Shown in pieces: positions 8,004-17,514 of a DNA stretch of 64,000 nt. Position 1 is the first letter of the stretch. Each line of letters starts with the position of its first letter. Source of the DNA: Hyphomicrobiales bacterium (GTDB lineage: Bacteria > Pseudomonadota > Alphaproteobacteria > Rhizobiales > JACESI01); the NCBI GenBank assembly GCA_039989895.1, contig JBDXGY010000006.1, forward strand, positions 1,064,245 through 1,128,244, read 5' to 3'. Under the pieces are notes generated by a model. It saw nothing but the letters and a program-made list of their open reading frames with translations, ran no database searches and was not told the DNA's origin. The position numbers and the translations under genes were made by a program.

Positions 8004-9227
8004 TTACGCAAAAAAGTCGATCGCCTTATTCAAGGCACCCACAAGGGCATCCACCTCATCGCGGGTATTATACATACCAAAAGATGCCCTACATGTGGAG
8101 GTTACACCATATCTTTGCAATAGCGGCTGCGCACAATGTGTTCCTGCTCTCACCGCAATACCGGCACGATCAATCACCATGGAGACGTCATGTGCATGAA
8201 TACCTTCAAGCTCAAATGAGGCAATCGCGCCTTTTCCTTTGGCCTTACCAAAGATCTTAACACCTTCAATTGCGGATAACTGCTCCATAGCATAATCGCC
8301 AATATCGGCCTCATGAGCGGCAATTTGAGCGCGTCCAATGCCATCCATATAGTCAAGCGCCGCGCCAAGCCCTATCGCCTGTGCAATCGGCGGTGTGCCA
8401 GCCTCAAAGCGATGCGGCGGATCATTATATGTAACACCATCAAGCATCACGTCTTTAATCATCTCACCCCCGCCCATATAAGGCGGCATTTCTTTCAACA
8501 GATCCATCTTGCCGTATAAAACGCCAATACCCGACGGGCCATAAAGCTTATGGCCTGTGACACAATAAAAATCCGCATCAAGGTCCTGCACATCCACCGG
8601 CATGTGAACCGCGCCCTGTGAGCCATCTACCATCACTGGCACGCCCTTAGAGTGAGCAAAGGCGCAAACTTCTTTAATCGGCACCACAGTGCCCAGCACA
8701 TTCGACATCTGGGTGATGGCAACAATCTTTGTGCGCTCAGAAAAAAGCGCCTTGAATTCATCCATCAAGAAATTGCCATCTTCATCAATCGGCGCCCATT
8801 TGATGACAGCGCCCTTGTGCTCACGCAGATAATGCCACGGCACAATATTGGAATGATGCTCCATGATAGAGAGGATGATTTCATCGCCCTCGCCTATGTT
8901 CGCACCACCATAAGAATGGGCAACAAGATTTAAGGCCTCGGTTGAAGAGCGCGTAAAAATAATTTCATCAATACTTGGCGCATTGAGAAAACGGCGCACT
9001 TTCTCGCGTGCCGCTTCATAGGCATCTGTCGTTGCATTTGATAGATAATGCAGGCCGCGGTGAACATTAGAATATTCATTGGAATAAACATTATTCACCG
9101 CATCAATCACAGCCTTCGGCTTTTGCGATGAAGCACCATTATCAAGATAAATCAGTGGCTTGCCATAGACTTCCCGTGAGAGAATGGGAAAATCTGCGCG
9201 AATAGCATTCACATCATAATCAGCCAT
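8004..9227 (-). CDS. sufS: Cysteine desulfurase SufS (group II)
   Basis: The 407-residue PLP enzyme converts cysteine to alanine and persulfide sulfur for cluster assembly. The PLP-binding lysine is K227 in VTGHKLYGPSG and the active-site cysteine is C365 in RAGTHCAQPLL, the short-loop arrangement that separates group II (SufS/CsdA) from group I NifS/IscS. N-terminal YLDNGASSQKP is typical. Its start overlaps the 3' end of sufD by 8 bases, which indicates translational coupling. No SufE gene lies in the operon; the sulfur acceptor may be encoded elsewhere. Confidence 0.96.
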   Translation of the reverse strand: MADYDVNAIRADFPILSREVYGKPLIYLDNGASSQKPKAVIDAVNNVYSNEYSNVHRGLHYLSNATTDAYEAAREKVRRFLNAPSIDEIIFTRSSTEALNLVAHSYGGANIGEGDEIILSIMEHHSNIVPWHYLREHKGAVIKWAPIDEDGNFLMDEFKALFSERTKIVAITQMSNVLGTVVPIKEVCAFAHSKGVPVMVDGSQGAVHMPVDVQDLDADFYCVTGHKLYGPSGIGVLYGKMDLLKEMPPYMGGGEMIKDVMLDGVTYNDPPHRFEAGTPPIAQAIGLGAALDYMDGIGRAQIAAHEADIGDYAMEQLSAIEGVKIFGKAKGKGAIASFELEGIHAHDVSMVIDRAGIAVRAGTHCAQPLLQRYGVTSTCRASFGMYNTRDEVDALVGALNKAIDFFA

Positions 9228-10485
9228 TTGTATCTAACCAGCCATCGATCACACTGACAAAAGCAGCTTCCAGCGGTTCATTATTGAGGTCTTCAACGAT
9301 TTCATCAACAAAGCCTTTGATCAGAAGCGCCCGCGCCTCTTTCTCAGGGATGCCACGTGACATCAGATAGAAAAGATAGCTTGGCTCAAGATCGGTAAAG
9401 GTCGCACCATGGCCGCACAAAACATCATCCGCAAAAATTTCAAGCTCAGGCTTGGTAGAAAAATCGCCATCATCTGACAAAAGCAATGTGTTACATGCCA
9501 TTTTCGCGTCGGTCTTCTGGGCAATCTGCGCCACCGCAATACGGCCTTGAAAAACGCCTTTACCCTTGCCAGTCACAACATTACGGATAATCTCTTCTGA
9601 CGTTGTATTTGGCACATTGTGACGAAGGTCCATCGTCACATCGATGTGCTGACTGTCACCAATGAGGTTCACACCGCGAAGTTGGAAGTCCGAATTTTCA
9701 CCCGCAACATCCACATTCACTTCTTGTCGTGTCAATTTACCGCCTGCATTCAAAACAAACAGCATCAAGTTAGCATCGGTGCCAAGCGTGATGTTAATTT
9801 GACCAAGATGCGTTGCCGCCGCGCCCATTTGCTGCACAATCACATAGGTAGCATTGGCATTGTCGCCGACAACCAAATTGGTCACAGCTGAATTTTGATA
9901 AGCCTCATTGCCTTTTTGGAGATAACGCTCAACCACGGTAGCTTTAGCACCAGCACCAAATTCAATCGACTGCTGATTGACCGCCAGAGCCGACGTATCA
10001 CCAGCTACATGAGCAAGCCCAATCGGCTTATCAATTGTGGCACCGGCATCAACAACAACATTGACACAATCGCCCGCGAAAGCCTGTGTCATCAAGCCAA
10101 TGGTATTATCTTTACGGACTTCAGCCTCAAGCGCGTTTTCATTGACAGTGATTGAAACACCATCAGGCGTCTTTTCGCATAAATCAGCATAAGCATGACC
10201 GTCAAAAATCGGAAGACGAATTGTATCAACAATAGCATCATAAGCAGCCGCATCTTTGGCAGCTTTGGCGTCATCAAGTCTTGCTGCAAGAGCTGGCACG
10301 TCTTTGAGCAAAGCACGCAAATCTGTGTAATGCCACGCCTCAACACGGCGGCTTGGCAAACCATGCTCTTTTAATGCTACAATCGCCGTCTCTGACGTGC
10401 TGCTCTTGCCATCAAAAGACTCATAAGCATCAAAAAGCGCTTCTTCAGCAGCTGTGCGTTTAATTGTTGGAAAAACATTCAACAT
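9220..10485 (-). CDS. sufD: Fe-S assembly protein SufD
   Basis: The 421-residue protein has the SUF_FBD beta-helix domain in its C-terminal two thirds, with FQGRIAVAQIAQKTDAKM, LLLSDDGDFSTKPELEI and CGHGATFTDLEPSYLFYLMSRGI in the expected order. The N-terminal part carries the SufD-specific helical region with LPSRRVEAWHYTDLRAL. It is the partner of SufB in the SufBC2D scaffold. The gene starts 8 bases after the sufC stop and overlaps sufS at its 3' end. Confidence 0.95.
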   Translation of the reverse strand: MLNVFPTIKRTAAEEALFDAYESFDGKSSTSETAIVALKEHGLPSRRVEAWHYTDLRALLKDVPALAARLDDAKAAKDAAAYDAIVDTIRLPIFDGHAYADLCEKTPDGVSITVNENALEAEVRKDNTIGLMTQAFAGDCVNVVVDAGATIDKPIGLAHVAGDTSALAVNQQSIEFGAGAKATVVERYLQKGNEAYQNSAVTNLVVGDNANATYVIVQQMGAAATHLGQINITLGTDANLMLFVLNAGGKLTRQEVNVDVAGENSDFQLRGVNLIGDSQHIDVTMDLRHNVPNTTSEEIIRNVVTGKGKGVFQGRIAVAQIAQKTDAKMACNTLLLSDDGDFSTKPELEIFADDVLCGHGATFTDLEPSYLFYLMSRGIPEKEARALLIKGFVDEIVEDLNNEPLEAAFVSVIDGWLDTNG

Positions 10486-10493
10486 AACGTTTC

Positions 10494-11249
10494 CTATGCC
10501 GCTTTGCCGATGATATCAGCGTAACCATTTGCTTCGAGTTCCAGCGCCAGTGACTTGTCACCAGACTGGATGATTTGACCTTTGTAGAGCACATGCACAG
10601 TGTCTGGCACGATGTGTTCTAACAAGCGCTGATAGTGCGTGATCACGAGGAAACCACGGTTTTCAGCACGAAGCGCATTCACGCCCTCAGAGACGATTTT
10701 CAACGCATCAATATCAAGACCAGAATCGGTTTCATCAAGAACACAAAGCTGCGGCGCGAGAAGTGCCATTTGCAAAATCTCTGCGCGTTTCTTTTCGCCG
10801 CCAGAAAAACCAACATTCAAAGGACGCTTCAACATGTTCATATCAATAGATAATTTACCGGCAGCTTCTTTCACCAGTTTGATAAAATCAGGCGTTGGCA
10901 ATTCATCTTCACCGCGCGCTTTGCGCTGGGCATTCATCGCCGTTTTAAGGAATGTCATGGTTGGCACACCGGGAATTTCTACTGGATATTGAAACGCCAA
11001 AAATACGCCAGTTGCAGCGCGTTCAGCTGGGTCCATTTCCAAAATGCTCTCGCCATTGAAAAGAATTTCGCCCTCGGTCACCTCATAATCGTCGCGCCCT
11101 GCAAGAACATAAGAAAGCGTCGATTTACCAGAGCCGTTAGGACCCATAATCGCTGCCACTTCGCCTTGATCAATTTTAAGATCAAGACCACGAATAATTT
11201 CTGTTCCATCTTCCGCAATACGCGCGTGGAGATTTTTAATTTCTAGCAT
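10494..11249 (-). CDS. sufC: Fe-S assembly ATPase SufC
   Basis: ABC-type ATPase of 251 residues. Walker A is GPNGSGKST, the signature is SGGEKKRAE and Walker B is LCVLDETDSGLD, with the D-loop and H-loop (LVITHYQRLL) following. The start chosen is ATG 11249 (MLEIKNL), because GAAGGAA lies 6 bases before it; the ATG six codons further upstream would place that site inside the gene. SufC drives conformational change of SufBD during cluster assembly. It follows sufB after 105 bases in which no separate promoter is evident. Confidence 0.96.
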   Translation of the reverse strand: MLEIKNLHARIAEDGTEIIRGLDLKIDQGEVAAIMGPNGSGKSTLSYVLAGRDDYEVTEGEILFNGESILEMDPAERAATGVFLAFQYPVEIPGVPTMTFLKTAMNAQRKARGEDELPTPDFIKLVKEAAGKLSIDMNMLKRPLNVGFSGGEKKRAEILQMALLAPQLCVLDETDSGLDIDALKIVSEGVNALRAENRGFLVITHYQRLLEHIVPDTVHVLYKGQIIQSGDKSLALELEANGYADIIGKAA

Positions 11250-11354
11250 TTTCAGTTCCTTCGTCATTGCAAGGCTTGCCCTTACAACCCAAATTTAATT
11301 TTCAAATTCGCTCCGTAGATTGCCGGATTATGACCGACAACAACCACGCGTTTA

Positions 11355-12824
11355 TTACCCGACTGAGCCTTCCAAGCTAATCGAAATCAGCTTTTGTGCT
11401 TCAACCGCAAATTCCATTGGCAGTTCTTGGATTACATCACGCACAAAGCCGTTGACGATGAGCGCTGTTGCCTCTTCTTCGTCGACGCCACGCTGCATGC
11501 AGTAAAACAATTGATCTTCCGAAATTTTCGATGTCGTCGCCTCATGCTCAAATTGAGCAGAGGAGTTTTTCGCCTCAATATAAGGAACCGTATGCGCGCC
11601 GCATTGATCACCGATCAACAGTGAATCACACTGTGTGAAATTACGCGCATTTTCTGCCTTACGGTGGGCCGATACCTGACCGCGATAAGTGTTTTGGCTG
11701 TTACCCGCCGAAATACCTTTAGAGATAATGCGGCTTGTTGTATTTTTACCCAGATGGATCATCTTCGTGCCGCTATCCACCTGCTGGCGGCCATTGGACA
11801 CAGCGATTGAGTAAAACTCGCCCTGTGACCCATCGCCGCGCAAAATGCAGCTTGGGTATTTCCACGTAATCGCGGAACCGGTTTCAACTTGTGTCCATGA
11901 GATTTTCGAGTTCTTGCCACGGCAATCGCCACGCTTGGTCACGAAGTTATAAATTCCGCCCTTGCCGTCTTTATCGCCCGGATACCAGTTTTGAACCGTA
12001 GAATATTTAATCTCCGCGTCATCCATAGTGACAAGCTCAACCACCGCCGCGTGAAGCTGGTTTTCATCGCGCTGCGGCGCTGTACAGCCCTCAAGGTAAG
12101 ACACATAGCCACCCTCTTCGCAGATGATGAGCGTGCGCTCGAACTGGCCTGTATTTTGTTCATTGATACGGAAATAAGTGGATAGCTCCATCGGGCAGCG
12201 TGTGCCCTTTGGAATATAGACAAAAGACCCGTCAGAGAAGACTGCCGAATTAAGCGTTGCGTAAAAGTTGTCTGTCACTGGCACCACAGAACCGAGATAT
12301 TTTTTAACAAGCTCAGGATGTTCATGAACAGCCTCTGAGATTGGCATGAAGATCACGCCCTTCGCTTTCAGCTCTTCTTGAAAAGTTGTTACCACAGACA
12401 CTGAATCAAAAACCGCATCAACAGCGACACGACGCTCTTGCACACCGGCTAGAATTTCTTGTTCACCCAGTGGAATACCAAGCTTTTTATATGTCTCCAG
12501 CAATTCCGGATCGACATCATCGAGCGTTTTCGGGCCTTCTGTCGATTTTGGACGGGAGTAATAATAAATATCGTCAAAGTCGATCTTCGGATAATCAACC
12601 CGCGCCCATTCCGGCTCAACCATTGTCAACCAGCGCTTATAAGCATCAAGGCGCCATTCCAGCATCCATTCTGGCTCTTTGTTTTGTGCGGAAATATAGC
12701 GAACAATATTTTCGCTCAGACCAATTGGAGCCTTTTCGCTCTCAACATCTGTCACAAACCCATATTTATACTGATCAACGTCTATTTCTTTGACCTGATC
12801 GATGGTTTCTTGAACCGCTGGCAT
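11355..12824 (-). CDS. sufB: Fe-S scaffold protein SufB
   Basis: The 489-residue protein is the cluster-building subunit of the SufBC2D complex. Recognisable blocks include [69 protein letters not shown] and the closing [24 protein letters not shown]. The last is shared with SufD as the SUF_FBD C-terminus. ATG 12824 is preferred over the TTG one codon upstream because ACGGAG precedes it. It heads the sufB-C-D-S-T-A transcript and has an Irr-type operator about 40 bases upstream. Confidence 0.96.
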   Translation of the reverse strand: MPAVQETIDQVKEIDVDQYKYGFVTDVESEKAPIGLSENIVRYISAQNKEPEWMLEWRLDAYKRWLTMVEPEWARVDYPKIDFDDIYYYSRPKSTEGPKTLDDVDPELLETYKKLGIPLGEQEILAGVQERRVAVDAVFDSVSVVTTFQEELKAKGVIFMPISEAVHEHPELVKKYLGSVVPVTDNFYATLNSAVFSDGSFVYIPKGTRCPMELSTYFRINEQNTGQFERTLIICEEGGYVSYLEGCTAPQRDENQLHAAVVELVTMDDAEIKYSTVQNWYPGDKDGKGGIYNFVTKRGDCRGKNSKISWTQVETGSAITWKYPSCILRGDGSQGEFYSIAVSNGRQQVDSGTKMIHLGKNTTSRIISKGISAGNSQNTYRGQVSAHRKAENARNFTQCDSLLIGDQCGAHTVPYIEAKNSSAQFEHEATTSKISEDQLFYCMQRGVDEEEATALIVNGFVRDVIQELPMEFAVEAQKLISISLEGSVG

Positions 12825-12863
12825 CAATGAACTCCGTGAAATTGCGCCACACTGGCGCTTCAG

Positions 12864-12880
12864 TTTAGATTATTTCTAAT
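12864..12880. promoter_or_regulatory. Iron control element (ICE/Irr box) in front of sufB
   Basis: The 17-mer TTTAGATTATTTCTAAT matches the Irr-binding consensus TTTAGAA-N3-TTCTAAA at 12 of its 14 fixed positions. A second half-site, TTTAGAA, follows directly at 12879-12885. The centre lies about 48 bases upstream of the sufB start codon, in the gap that separates sufB from the NifS-like gene. Irr/ICE control of suf operons is known in Rhizobiales. Seen: the match and position. Inferred: iron-dependent regulation. Confidence 0.7.
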
Positions 12881-12997
12881 TTAGAATTGATATAAACTAC
12901 TGCACCAAATTTAAAAGGGGGTACGGCAGATTTATTTATGATTTCAAGACTCAGCTTTGTAAATTTGATGTGAGTTATATCAAACAGCCAATAAACT

Positions 12998-14113
12998 TCA
13001 TGCGCTCAGTAGCTTTTGCGTCGCATTGAGAAAAGATGCAATATCCGTCTCTCTGGTATTCCAACCGGTTGAGACACGAATAGCACCAGCCGCTCGCTCA
13101 TCATCCACCCCCATCGCCTTCAAAACATGAGAAGCACCAACCTTGCCAGATGAACAGGCCGAGCCGCTAGAAATTGCAATACCAGCCATATCATAAAAAA
13201 TCACGGCTGTTTCTGCTCGCTTGTCAGGCAATGAAAAGCAGGTTGTGTTAGGCAATCGCGCTACGCCATCCCCAAAGATGATAATATCATTGGAGAGAGC
13301 TTTGAGCCCTGATTCTAGTGCCTCCTGCAGCCTTTGATCTCCATTCATTCCGCTCAAAGCCTCATGCGCAGCCGCGCCAAAACCCGCAATACCTGCAACA
13401 TTTTCGGTGCCTCCGCGATAGCCAAGCTCTTGCCCGCCGCCACTCAAAAGAGAAGGAACCCCAGTTCCTGCACTCAATCGCACAATCGCGCCAACCCCTT
13501 GAGGACCGCCAATTTTGTGAGCTGACAAGGTCATCGCATCAACATCCAGTTCATAAATGTCAATCAAAACCTTACCCGCCGCTTGAACCGCATCAACGTG
13601 CAAAAAGCCATCATGCGCATGAACAAGGCCTGCAATTTCATCTATTGGCTGAAGAACACCCGTCTCATTATTAGCAAACATCACGCTCACAAAAGGGGCT
13701 TCATGCTGCTTGAGGGTCGTTTCAAGAGCTGCCAAATCAACCACACCCTTTTGATCGACAGGTAAAAGGTGCAACGCCTCACGGCTAAATCTCCCACCAG
13801 CCAAAACACAAGGATGTTCAACCGCAGAGACCAGCAACGCGTCAAATGTGCGCTTTGTCGAGCCAAATTGCACTTGTGGGGAGAGCACCGTATTATTGGC
13901 TTCGGTCCCGCCACCAGTAAAAGTAACGGCTTTAGGATCACCACCCACAAGCTCAGCCACTTGCTCGCGTGCTATTTCGATCACCTTGCGACCTGCTCGC
14001 CCCTCACCGTGAACAGATGAAGGATTAAGCGGCTCATCCATATGGGCAAGCATTACCTCACGCGCAGCGGGACGAAGAGGCGATGTTGCGTTATGATCAA
14101 GATAAATGCGCAT
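12998..14113 (-). CDS. Cysteine desulfurase, NifS/IscS type (group I)
   Basis: The 371-residue PLP enzyme starts at ATG 14113, with AAGGGA 5 bases ahead; the ATG two codons upstream lies inside that site. Features are YLDHNATSPLRP at the N-terminus, the lysine in LSAHKIGGPQGVG and the flexible cysteine loop SSGSACSSGKVGASHVL near residue 330. The last marks group I desulfurases. It probably supplies sulfur for Fe-S clusters or tRNA thiolation. It sits 173 bases upstream of sufB on the same strand, a conserved arrangement in Rhizobiales, but the ICE box between them means sufB can be read from its own promoter. Confidence 0.93.
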   Translation of the reverse strand: MRIYLDHNATSPLRPAAREVMLAHMDEPLNPSSVHGEGRAGRKVIEIAREQVAELVGGDPKAVTFTGGGTEANNTVLSPQVQFGSTKRTFDALLVSAVEHPCVLAGGRFSREALHLLPVDQKGVVDLAALETTLKQHEAPFVSVMFANNETGVLQPIDEIAGLVHAHDGFLHVDAVQAAGKVLIDIYELDVDAMTLSAHKIGGPQGVGAIVRLSAGTGVPSLLSGGGQELGYRGGTENVAGIAGFGAAAHEALSGMNGDQRLQEALESGLKALSNDIIIFGDGVARLPNTTCFSLPDKRAETAVIFYDMAGIAISSGSACSSGKVGASHVLKAMGVDDERAAGAIRVSTGWNTRETDIASFLNATQKLLSA

Positions 14114-14190
14114 ATGCATCCCTTTAATACCTCATGAACCCGCCTGCAACGCGCTTTTCAAGCCGAAAGCGAAGAAATATTAAGCTAGAT

Positions 14191-14226
14191 GCACGAAAAG
14201 CTTGAAATTTGCCCCCCACTTCGTGC
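14191..14226. repeat. Inverted repeat in the divergent promoter region
   Basis: GCACGAA at 14191-14197 and TTCGTGC at 14220-14226 form perfect 7-base arms around a 22-base spacer. They lie between the divergently transcribed NifS-like and alpha/beta-hydrolase genes. This could be a two-half-site operator or chance; no known regulator consensus is matched. Confidence 0.35.
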
Positions 14227-14270
14227 TAAGCCGTTCAAACAGTATTCAATGCCGTGTTCAAAGGTGCCTA

Positions 14271-14981
14271 ATGCCAGAAATTATTTTTAACGGTCCCGCC
14301 GGTCGACTCGAAGCTCGTTACCAGCCTTCTAAAGAGAAAAATGCCCCGCTCGCGCTGCTGCTTCATCCGCATCCGCGCTTTGGTGGCAACATGAACAACA
14401 AGATCATTTATGAGTTGTTCTATATGTATGTAGATCGTGGCTTTGCCGCTTTGCGCTTTAATTTTCGCGGTGTTGGTCGCTCACAAGGTCATTTCGATCA
14501 TGGTGCCGGCGAATTATCCGATGCGGCAGCAGCCCTTGACTGGGCACAAACCATACACCCCGACGCGCGCGGTGTATGGATTACAGGCTTTTCTTTTGGC
14601 GCATGGATCGGAATGCAGCTTCTAATGCGCCGTCCTGAGGTGGAAAGTTTCATCTCCATCGCACCACCAACTAATCTGCATGATTTCTCGTTTCTCGCAC
14701 CCTGCCCGTCAGATGGTCTCATCATTCATGGTGACCACGACAAAGTAGTGCCAATGAAAGACACACAGGCACTGATCGACAAACTAGCTACTCAAAAAGG
14801 TATAGTCATCGATCATACGGTCCTGCCTGGTGCAAACCATTTCTTTGAAGATCACATGGATGAGCTGATCGACAATTGTACAAATTATGTCGATTCTAAA
14901 CTTGGTCTTGCAGAACGCATTGAAATGCTGCCGCCACCGCCGATTCCACCTCTTGAAGGTTTTGACGACGAAATGGGCTAA
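14271..14981 (+). CDS. Alpha/beta hydrolase, dienelactone hydrolase-like
   Basis: The 236-residue protein starts at ATG 14271 (MPEIIFNGPAGRLEARY), with AAGGTG five bases ahead; an upstream ATG at 14202 would add an unrelated-looking leader. The serine-hydrolase triad can be placed: nucleophile in GFSFGAWIG, acid in HGDHDKVVP and base in GANHFF. The HPHPRFGGNMNN block and the lid-free core resemble the conserved alphaproteobacterial hydrolase found next to suf genes. The substrate is unknown. There is no signal peptide, so it is cytoplasmic. It converges on anmK with 16 bases between. Confidence 0.88.
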   Translation: MPEIIFNGPAGRLEARYQPSKEKNAPLALLLHPHPRFGGNMNNKIIYELFYMYVDRGFAALRFNFRGVGRSQGHFDHGAGELSDAAAALDWAQTIHPDARGVWITGFSFGAWIGMQLLMRRPEVESFISIAPPTNLHDFSFLAPCPSDGLIIHGDHDKVVPMKDTQALIDKLATQKGIVIDHTVLPGANHFFEDHMDELIDNCTNYVDSKLGLAERIEMLPPPPIPPLEGFDDEMG

Positions 14982-14997
14982 GACCAACTAAGCACTA

Positions 14998-16086
14998 TCA
15001 TGTAGGGCGCGCTATTTTGCCGCCCTTTGTTGGCTCTTTAACACCGGTCGTCGTGGGATAGGTCAACGGCAAGTCTGCCTCAACTCGTGCGGCCAGATAA
15101 GCAAAGGCTTGGGCTTCAAGAAAATCACCATCAAAGCCGAGAGCATCCATCATCAAAGGCTCAAGGCCGCTCGCCTCTTTCAGCATACGCATCATCGTGC
15201 GGTTATGAGCACCACCGCCAGAAACATACAGTGTCTTCAAGTCATAAGGCGCGAGAGCTTGGGCAATGGAACGGGCAGTAAATGCCGTCAAAGTTGCCGT
15301 GCCATCCGCAAGCGACGCTCGATCAATTGCCATCATGTCAAAAGCATTCCGATCCAGTGACTTGGGTGGTTGAGTGCTAAAATATGAATTCTCCAACCAT
15401 TGGCCAACAATGATTTCATTCACACGCCCTTCGCCCGCAATACGCCCCCATTGGTCATAGGTTTTTGACGTCCGGCTTTTCATCCAGTCATCAATCATCG
15501 CATTGCCTGGCCCCGTGTCAAAGGCGATCAAGCCATCACTTGTCACAATAGTTACATTAGCAACCCCGCCAATATTGACGATAGCCGCAGGCAATTCAGC
15601 CTTGGCATTTCCTAATAAGGTTTTGTGAAAAACAGGCACAAGCGGTGCACCTTGGCCACCAGCAGCCACGTCATTTGATCTAAAATCATAGGAAACCGGA
15701 ATGCCCAATTGATTAGCAAGCCCCTCGCCATCGCCGATTTGCACCGTGGTGCCTTTATGCGGAGCATGGAGAATTGTATGGCCGTGAAAGCCTACAAGAG
15801 CAATATCACCAGCGCTCAGGTCAACCTCATCAATCAGTGTTTTGATGGCTTTAGCATGAGCATTCGTAATCATCGTTTCAGCTTCAATAACAGCCTGCGC
15901 AGCGCAACCTTCAGCACCTTTGCAAGCTTCAATAGCAGCAACAATCATAGAGCGTTCAGCCTTTGAGTAGGCCTGAAAATGAGACGCACCCATCTTGACG
16001 ACATTTATTCCATCCGTGCTTAAAAAAGCCGCGTCGATGCCATCCATGGATGTGCCACTCATAGTGCCGATTATCTGCTTTGCCAT
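14998..16086 (-). CDS. anmK: Anhydro-N-acetylmuramic acid kinase
   Basis: The start is ATG 16086 (MAKQIIGTMSGTSMDG), with GGAG seven bases ahead; this gives 362 residues, the normal length. The N-terminal GTMSGTSMDGID and the block FHGHTILH are family hallmarks, as are VNIGGVANVT and FDTGPGNAMIDDW in the ASKHA ATPase core. The enzyme cleaves the 1,6-anhydro bond of anhMurNAc and phosphorylates it during cell-wall recycling. It is divergent from tyrS, with 177 bases between, an arrangement common in rhizobia. Confidence 0.96.
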   Translation of the reverse strand: MAKQIIGTMSGTSMDGIDAAFLSTDGINVVKMGASHFQAYSKAERSMIVAAIEACKGAEGCAAQAVIEAETMITNAHAKAIKTLIDEVDLSAGDIALVGFHGHTILHAPHKGTTVQIGDGEGLANQLGIPVSYDFRSNDVAAGGQGAPLVPVFHKTLLGNAKAELPAAIVNIGGVANVTIVTSDGLIAFDTGPGNAMIDDWMKSRTSKTYDQWGRIAGEGRVNEIIVGQWLENSYFSTQPPKSLDRNAFDMMAIDRASLADGTATLTAFTARSIAQALAPYDLKTLYVSGGGAHNRTMMRMLKEASGLEPLMMDALGFDGDFLEAQAFAYLAARVEADLPLTYPTTTGVKEPTKGGKIARPT

Positions 16087-16263
16087 TGTTATCTCCAAAC
16101 CGTTCTTACCAATTAGCAATATCTTCTTTATGACATCACGAACAGACAAAGGATCACTTTTTAAACAATCGGTTTTGCAAATAAGAACCAAAGACGCTAT
16201 GCACCGCGCAATAGTTTTGTAAAACGGCACTTAAAAGAGTCGTCTGCGTCGGGAAAATTGAAA

Positions 16264-17514
16264 ATGGCCTCTTATCAATCAGAATTTCTCAGCGTTCTAG
16301 AAGAACGTGGATTCATTCATCAATGCTCGGATGCAGACGGCCTAGACGCCCTGCTCGCTAAAGAGACCACAACCGCCTATGTGGGATTTGATTGTACGGC
16401 AGACAGTCTTCATGTGGGCAATCTTATTTCTATCATGATGCTGCATTGGTTTCAGGCCACAGGTCACAAACCCATCGCGCTCATGGGCGGCGGCACCACG
16501 CGGGTGGGTGATCCATCCGGCAAAGATGAATCGCGCCAGCTTTTGACGCCGGAAATCATTGAATCAAACAAACAGGGCATCAAGCAGGCTTTCGATCAGC
16601 TTCTTACTTTTGGCGATGAGCCAAAAGATGCGATTATGGCCGACAACACTGATTGGTTGCTTGATCTTAAATACATAGATTTTCTGCGTGATGTGGGACG
16701 CCATCTCTCCGTCAATCAAATGCTACAACGCGACAGCGTAAAAATGCGTCTCGATCGCGAGCAACACCTCTCTTTCCTCGAATTCAACTATATGTGCCTT
16801 CAGGCCTATGACTTTGTTGAGCTGAACAAACGCTATGATTGCCGCCTACAAATGGGTGGTTCTGACCAATGGGGCAATATTGTCTCTGGCGTTGATCTAG
16901 GTCGTCGTATCGCAGGCGCAGAACTCTATGCCCTCACCACACCGCTACTCACCACATCATCCGGCGCCAAAATGGGTAAGACAGCCGATGGCGCCATTTG
17001 GCTCAATAAAAACCGTCTCTCCGCCTATGATTACTGGCAGTTCTGGCGCAACACAGAAGACGCAGACGTGGAACGCTTCCTCATGCGCTTTACACTGTTA
17101 CCTATGAGCGAGATCAAACGCCTTAGTGCACTTCAAGGTGCTGAAATTAATGAAGCGAAAAAGATACTCGCCTTTGAAGCGACCCGCATTATGCGCGGGC
17201 AAGAGGCAGCAAAACTCGCACAAGAAACAGCAGAAAAAACATTTGAACAAGGGGCAATTGCCACTAATTTACCAACGATTGAAGTGGCAAGTAGCGAGCT
17301 TGATGAAGGCCTTGGAATGCTGGGGCTTTATGTACAATCAGGACTTTGCAGTTCCAATAGCGATGCGCGCCGACAAGTCAAAGGCGGCGCAGTGCGCATC
17401 AATGATGTGGCCACTAAAGACGAAGGCCGCGCCATCACAAGCGCAGACATGAAAGACGGCGTCATTAAGCTATCTCTGGGCAAGAAAAGGCATGTGTTAG
17501 TCAAGCCGGTTTAA
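16264..17514 (+). CDS. tyrS: Tyrosyl-tRNA synthetase
   Basis: The 416-residue class I synthetase has [17 protein letters not shown], where HVGN is the HIGH-equivalent, and [14 protein letters not shown], where KMGKT is the KMSKS loop. The tyrosine-binding block [10 protein letters not shown] and GGSDQWGNI are present, and a C-terminal S4 RNA-binding domain spans about 350-416. ATG 16264 is preferred over the TTG two codons upstream. Its 3' end overlaps the AsmA-like gene tail-to-tail by four bases. Confidence 0.96.
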   Translation: MASYQSEFLSVLEERGFIHQCSDADGLDALLAKETTTAYVGFDCTADSLHVGNLISIMMLHWFQATGHKPIALMGGGTTRVGDPSGKDESRQLLTPEIIESNKQGIKQAFDQLLTFGDEPKDAIMADNTDWLLDLKYIDFLRDVGRHLSVNQMLQRDSVKMRLDREQHLSFLEFNYMCLQAYDFVELNKRYDCRLQMGGSDQWGNIVSGVDLGRRIAGAELYALTTPLLTTSSGAKMGKTADGAIWLNKNRLSAYDYWQFWRNTEDADVERFLMRFTLLPMSEIKRLSALQGAEINEAKKILAFEATRIMRGQEAAKLAQETAEKTFEQGAIATNLPTIEVASSELDEGLGMLGLYVQSGLCSSNSDARRQVKGGAVRINDVATKDEGRAITSADMKDGVIKLSLGKKRHVLVKPV

